Source of the DNA: Bacillus pseudomycoides DSM 12442
GTDB taxonomy: Bacteria; Bacillota; Bacilli; Bacillales; Bacillaceae_G
NCBI RefSeq assembly: GCF_000161455.1
Contig: NZ_CM000745.1
Coordinates: forward strand, 1,110,808 to 1,153,962
Direction: 5' to 3'
Length of the DNA: 43,155 bases
This document shows positions 41,905 through 43,155 of the stretch, piece by piece (the stretch's first letter is position 1; each line of letters starts with the position of its first letter). The notes below the pieces were generated by a model. It searched no databases. It worked only from the letters and a program-made list of their open reading frames with translations, and had not been told where the DNA came from. Made by a program: the position numbers and the translations under genes.

Positions 41905-41931
41905 CTGTTCAAGGAGGAGGGGGGATTTTCC

Positions 41932-42138
41932 TTGGAAAACAAAATGGTAGAATACAGAAAAAAATTGGGACTGTCTCAAGAGAAGTTAGCCGAAAAACTT
42001 GGTGTTTCTAGACAGACGATTATTTCAATTGAAAAAGGAAAATATGATCCATCACTTCCTTTAGCATTCGAAATTGCGAAAGCATTTCAGACAACCATTG
42101 AGAATGTATTTATTTATGAAGGGAAAGAACGGGAATGA
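41932..42138 (+). CDS. Xre-family HTH transcriptional regulator
   Basis: A compact DNA-binding repressor of the Cro/Xre (HTH_3) family, 68 residues from TTG 41932, placed 6 bases after a purine run GAGGGGGGA; the frame continues upstream to 41887 but that overlaps the promoter. The helix-turn-helix is LSQEKLAEKLGVSRQTIISIEKG, followed by the usual PSLPLAFEIAKAF and ENVFIYE end, as in the YozG-like regulators. It is followed by two small membrane-protein genes, a common regulator plus membrane-protein arrangement. It probably represses its own operon. Confidence 0.85.
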   Translation: MENKMVEYRKKLGLSQEKLAEKLGVSRQTIISIEKGKYDPSLPLAFEIAKAFQTTIENVFIYEGKERE

Positions 42139-42157
42139 TAGAGAAGGGGGAATATTA

Positions 42158-42535
42158 ATGAATTATTCACAGAAGTACTTTTTGATTATTGGAATGTTTT
42201 TTTAAATTATGAGTGGATTCATGATATTGGCAGGGATTATGACACATTCTGCGCCGCCAACTCCGACTTATACATTAGCATCGATGATGATTATGTGCTT
42301 TTGTTTAAGTTATCTTCACCCACAATTTAAAGAGAAAGACGAAAGGATGAAGTTAATCCGTCAAAAAGGGATGTTTTATTCTTTCTTTGCATTATTGATA
42401 TATTTCATTATTTTTTCAATTGGGTTACATTTAGAAATCATTATATTGACAGCTGGAGAATTACTTAATATGTTAGCTGCTTTAACAATTAGTACGGTTT
42501 TTATTTCGTTTGTTGTTTTATCTAAAAGATATTAA
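42158..42535 (+). pseudogene. small membrane protein with an in-frame stop at codon 16
   Basis: ATG 42158 has a good site (GAAGGGGG) and encodes MNYSQKYFLIIGMFF, then TAA (42203-42205), then the same frame continues IMSGFMILAGIM ... VVLSKRY to 42535. Without the stop it would be a 125-residue protein with about four membrane helices, the first one spanning the stop. A single base change such as TTA to TAA explains it. An internal ATG at 42209 could give a 108-residue product lacking half of helix 1, but it has no ribosome site. Family unrecognised; it sits in the Xre operon. Confidence 0.6.
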
Positions 42536-42581
42536 GTGGAAAATAATGAATTATAGGTCTTACATATAGGAAGGAGAAAAA

Positions 42582-42767
42582 ATGCAATTTCTTTATGCGT
42601 TTGGTATAAGTATTATTTTAATGCTATTCATGTATTTCTTCGTTCGCAAAGATATTACGAAAGATAATACGCTGACAAAGAGAGGTTTTTATAAACTGAT
42701 TGGATGTTTAGTGGCGATGTTTGTGGGGATTATTGTGTTGGTGGTATTGGTGAGTAAGAAATTATAA
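42582..42767 (+). CDS. small two-helix membrane protein
   Basis: A 61-residue protein with AGGAAGGAG before ATG 42582. Two hydrophobic segments (FLYAFGISIILMLFMYFFV and LIGCLVAMFVGIIVLVVLV) flank a short charged loop (RKDITKDNTLTKRG). It belongs with the preceding membrane gene and the Xre regulator. The function is not known; immunity or sensing roles are only guesses. Confidence 0.6.
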   Translation: MQFLYAFGISIILMLFMYFFVRKDITKDNTLTKRGFYKLIGCLVAMFVGIIVLVVLVSKKL

Positions 42768-42820
42768 ATAGAAAAACCCTGTTTTATAAGCTAGTAAAAG
42801 AGGTAGAAGATAGCAGGAAT

Positions 42821-42885
42821 AAAACAGAATCAAGTCCAGTATGCAATAAGTTTGCATCTGGATTTCATTCTGTTTTATTTTTATT
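42821..42885 (+). terminator. terminator of the Xre operon
   Basis: AAAACAGAAT (42821-42830) pairs with ATTCTGTTTT (42867-42876), with inner TCCAG-TATGCAA / TTGCAT-CTGGA pairing, then ATTTTTATT. Confidence 0.8.
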
Positions 42886-42987
42886 ACATTTTTGTTACTA
42901 CTCTTATTCTTATCTTAGAAACAATTATACTTATACATAGTATGACAATTTAGTCAATGGTCAAATTTAGGAAAAAGGAATGAATTT

Positions 42988-43155
42988 ATGAAAAAACAAA
43001 TTACAGCACTTTCTTTAGCTATGGTTCTGGGCTTCGGTTTCCAACCGATTGCTAGTTTAGCAGAAACATCAAATAACATAACGCAAGATTCTACTCAACA
43101 AGCTGGATGGAAATTAGAAAATGGTGAATGGTTTTATTATGAAAATGGTAGTAAA
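42988..43155 (+). CDS. secreted protein with cell-wall-binding repeats, N-terminal part
   Basis: The 3' end lies outside the window; 56 codons are visible. AAAAAGGA precedes ATG 42988. A clear signal peptide (MKKQITALSLAMVLGFGFQP, cleavage likely after ASLA) is followed by a short spacer and then AGWKLENGEWFYYENGSK, the aromatic Gly-Trp/Trp-Phe-Tyr-Tyr pattern of choline-binding/glucan-binding type repeats. It is probably an exported wall-associated protein; the catalytic or adhesive part cannot be seen. Confidence 0.75.
   Translation, partial: MKKQITALSLAMVLGFGFQPIASLAETSNNITQDSTQQAGWKLENGEWFYYENGSK

Overview
The window is a chromosomal segment of a Bacillus cereus-group organism. The evidence is low GC, AAGGAGG-type ribosome binding sites, an exosporium/spore-coat block (collagen-like protein, CotO, two CotY/ExsY-type proteins), a yjcA-yjcD-yjcF-yjcG-yjcH neighbourhood as in Bacillus, and copies of a ~155 bp repeat that fits bcr1, known only from this group. 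The species is not resolved; both CotY/ExsY-type proteins look divergent from the forms I know from B. anthracis and B. cereus.

Layout. 1-3.3 kb: end of a collagen-like protein, cotO with a coding minisatellite, two Cys-rich CotY/ExsY-type genes on the minus strand, yjcA and a Gln-rich small protein. 3.4-7.3 kb: UvrD-like helicase (yjcD), then yjcH-yjcG-yjcF on the minus strand. 7.6-12.3 kb: EamA transporter, a gene remnant, a CgeB-like glycosyltransferase, an Ig-like domain protein and putP with CodY-box-like sites. 12.5-19.5 kb: complete trpEGDCFBA operon behind two tandem T-box leaders, both with a TGG (Trp) specifier.

19.7-21.5 kb holds the most unusual item: a two-gene ranthipeptide cassette of the SCIFF type, with a 49-residue precursor carrying six cysteines and its radical SAM/SPASM maturase. 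The cassette is typical of Clostridia rather than Bacillus. Its codon choice is richer in C-ending codons than its neighbours, it lies behind two near-perfect Fnr/Rex-type redox palindromes, and bcr1-like remnants lie around and inside it. The precursor seems to have Gly where the characterised SCIFF peptide has its thioether acceptor Thr.

21.6-30.7 kb: a broken DUF4240 gene, an LctP-type lactate permease, a YukJ/DUF2278 protein, an M50-like membrane protease, two adjacent zinc-ribbon membrane proteins (the second YvbJ/TcaA-like), a full bcr1 element, a hypothetical spore-appendage-like protein, coenzyme A disulfide reductase and a small hypothetical protein. 30.9-36.4 kb: a second RiPP system, the three-gene maturation operon for a thiazole/oxazole-modified microcin of the heterocycloanthracin type (E1-like partner, YcaO cyclodehydratase, SagB-type dehydrogenase). 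No precursor is nearby, as known for this family, and the operon is bracketed by inverted copies of a second ~190 bp repeat. 36.7-41.1 kb: odhAB (2-oxoglutarate dehydrogenase E1 and E2). 41.8-43.2 kb: an Xre-family regulator with a promoter operator, two small membrane-protein genes (the first with an early in-frame stop), and the start of a secreted protein with cell-wall-binding-type repeats.

Taken together, a conserved metabolic backbone (trp, put, odh, lactate, CoA-thiol redox) is interspersed with sporulation genes and two RiPP pathways, with repeats clustered around the variable insertions.
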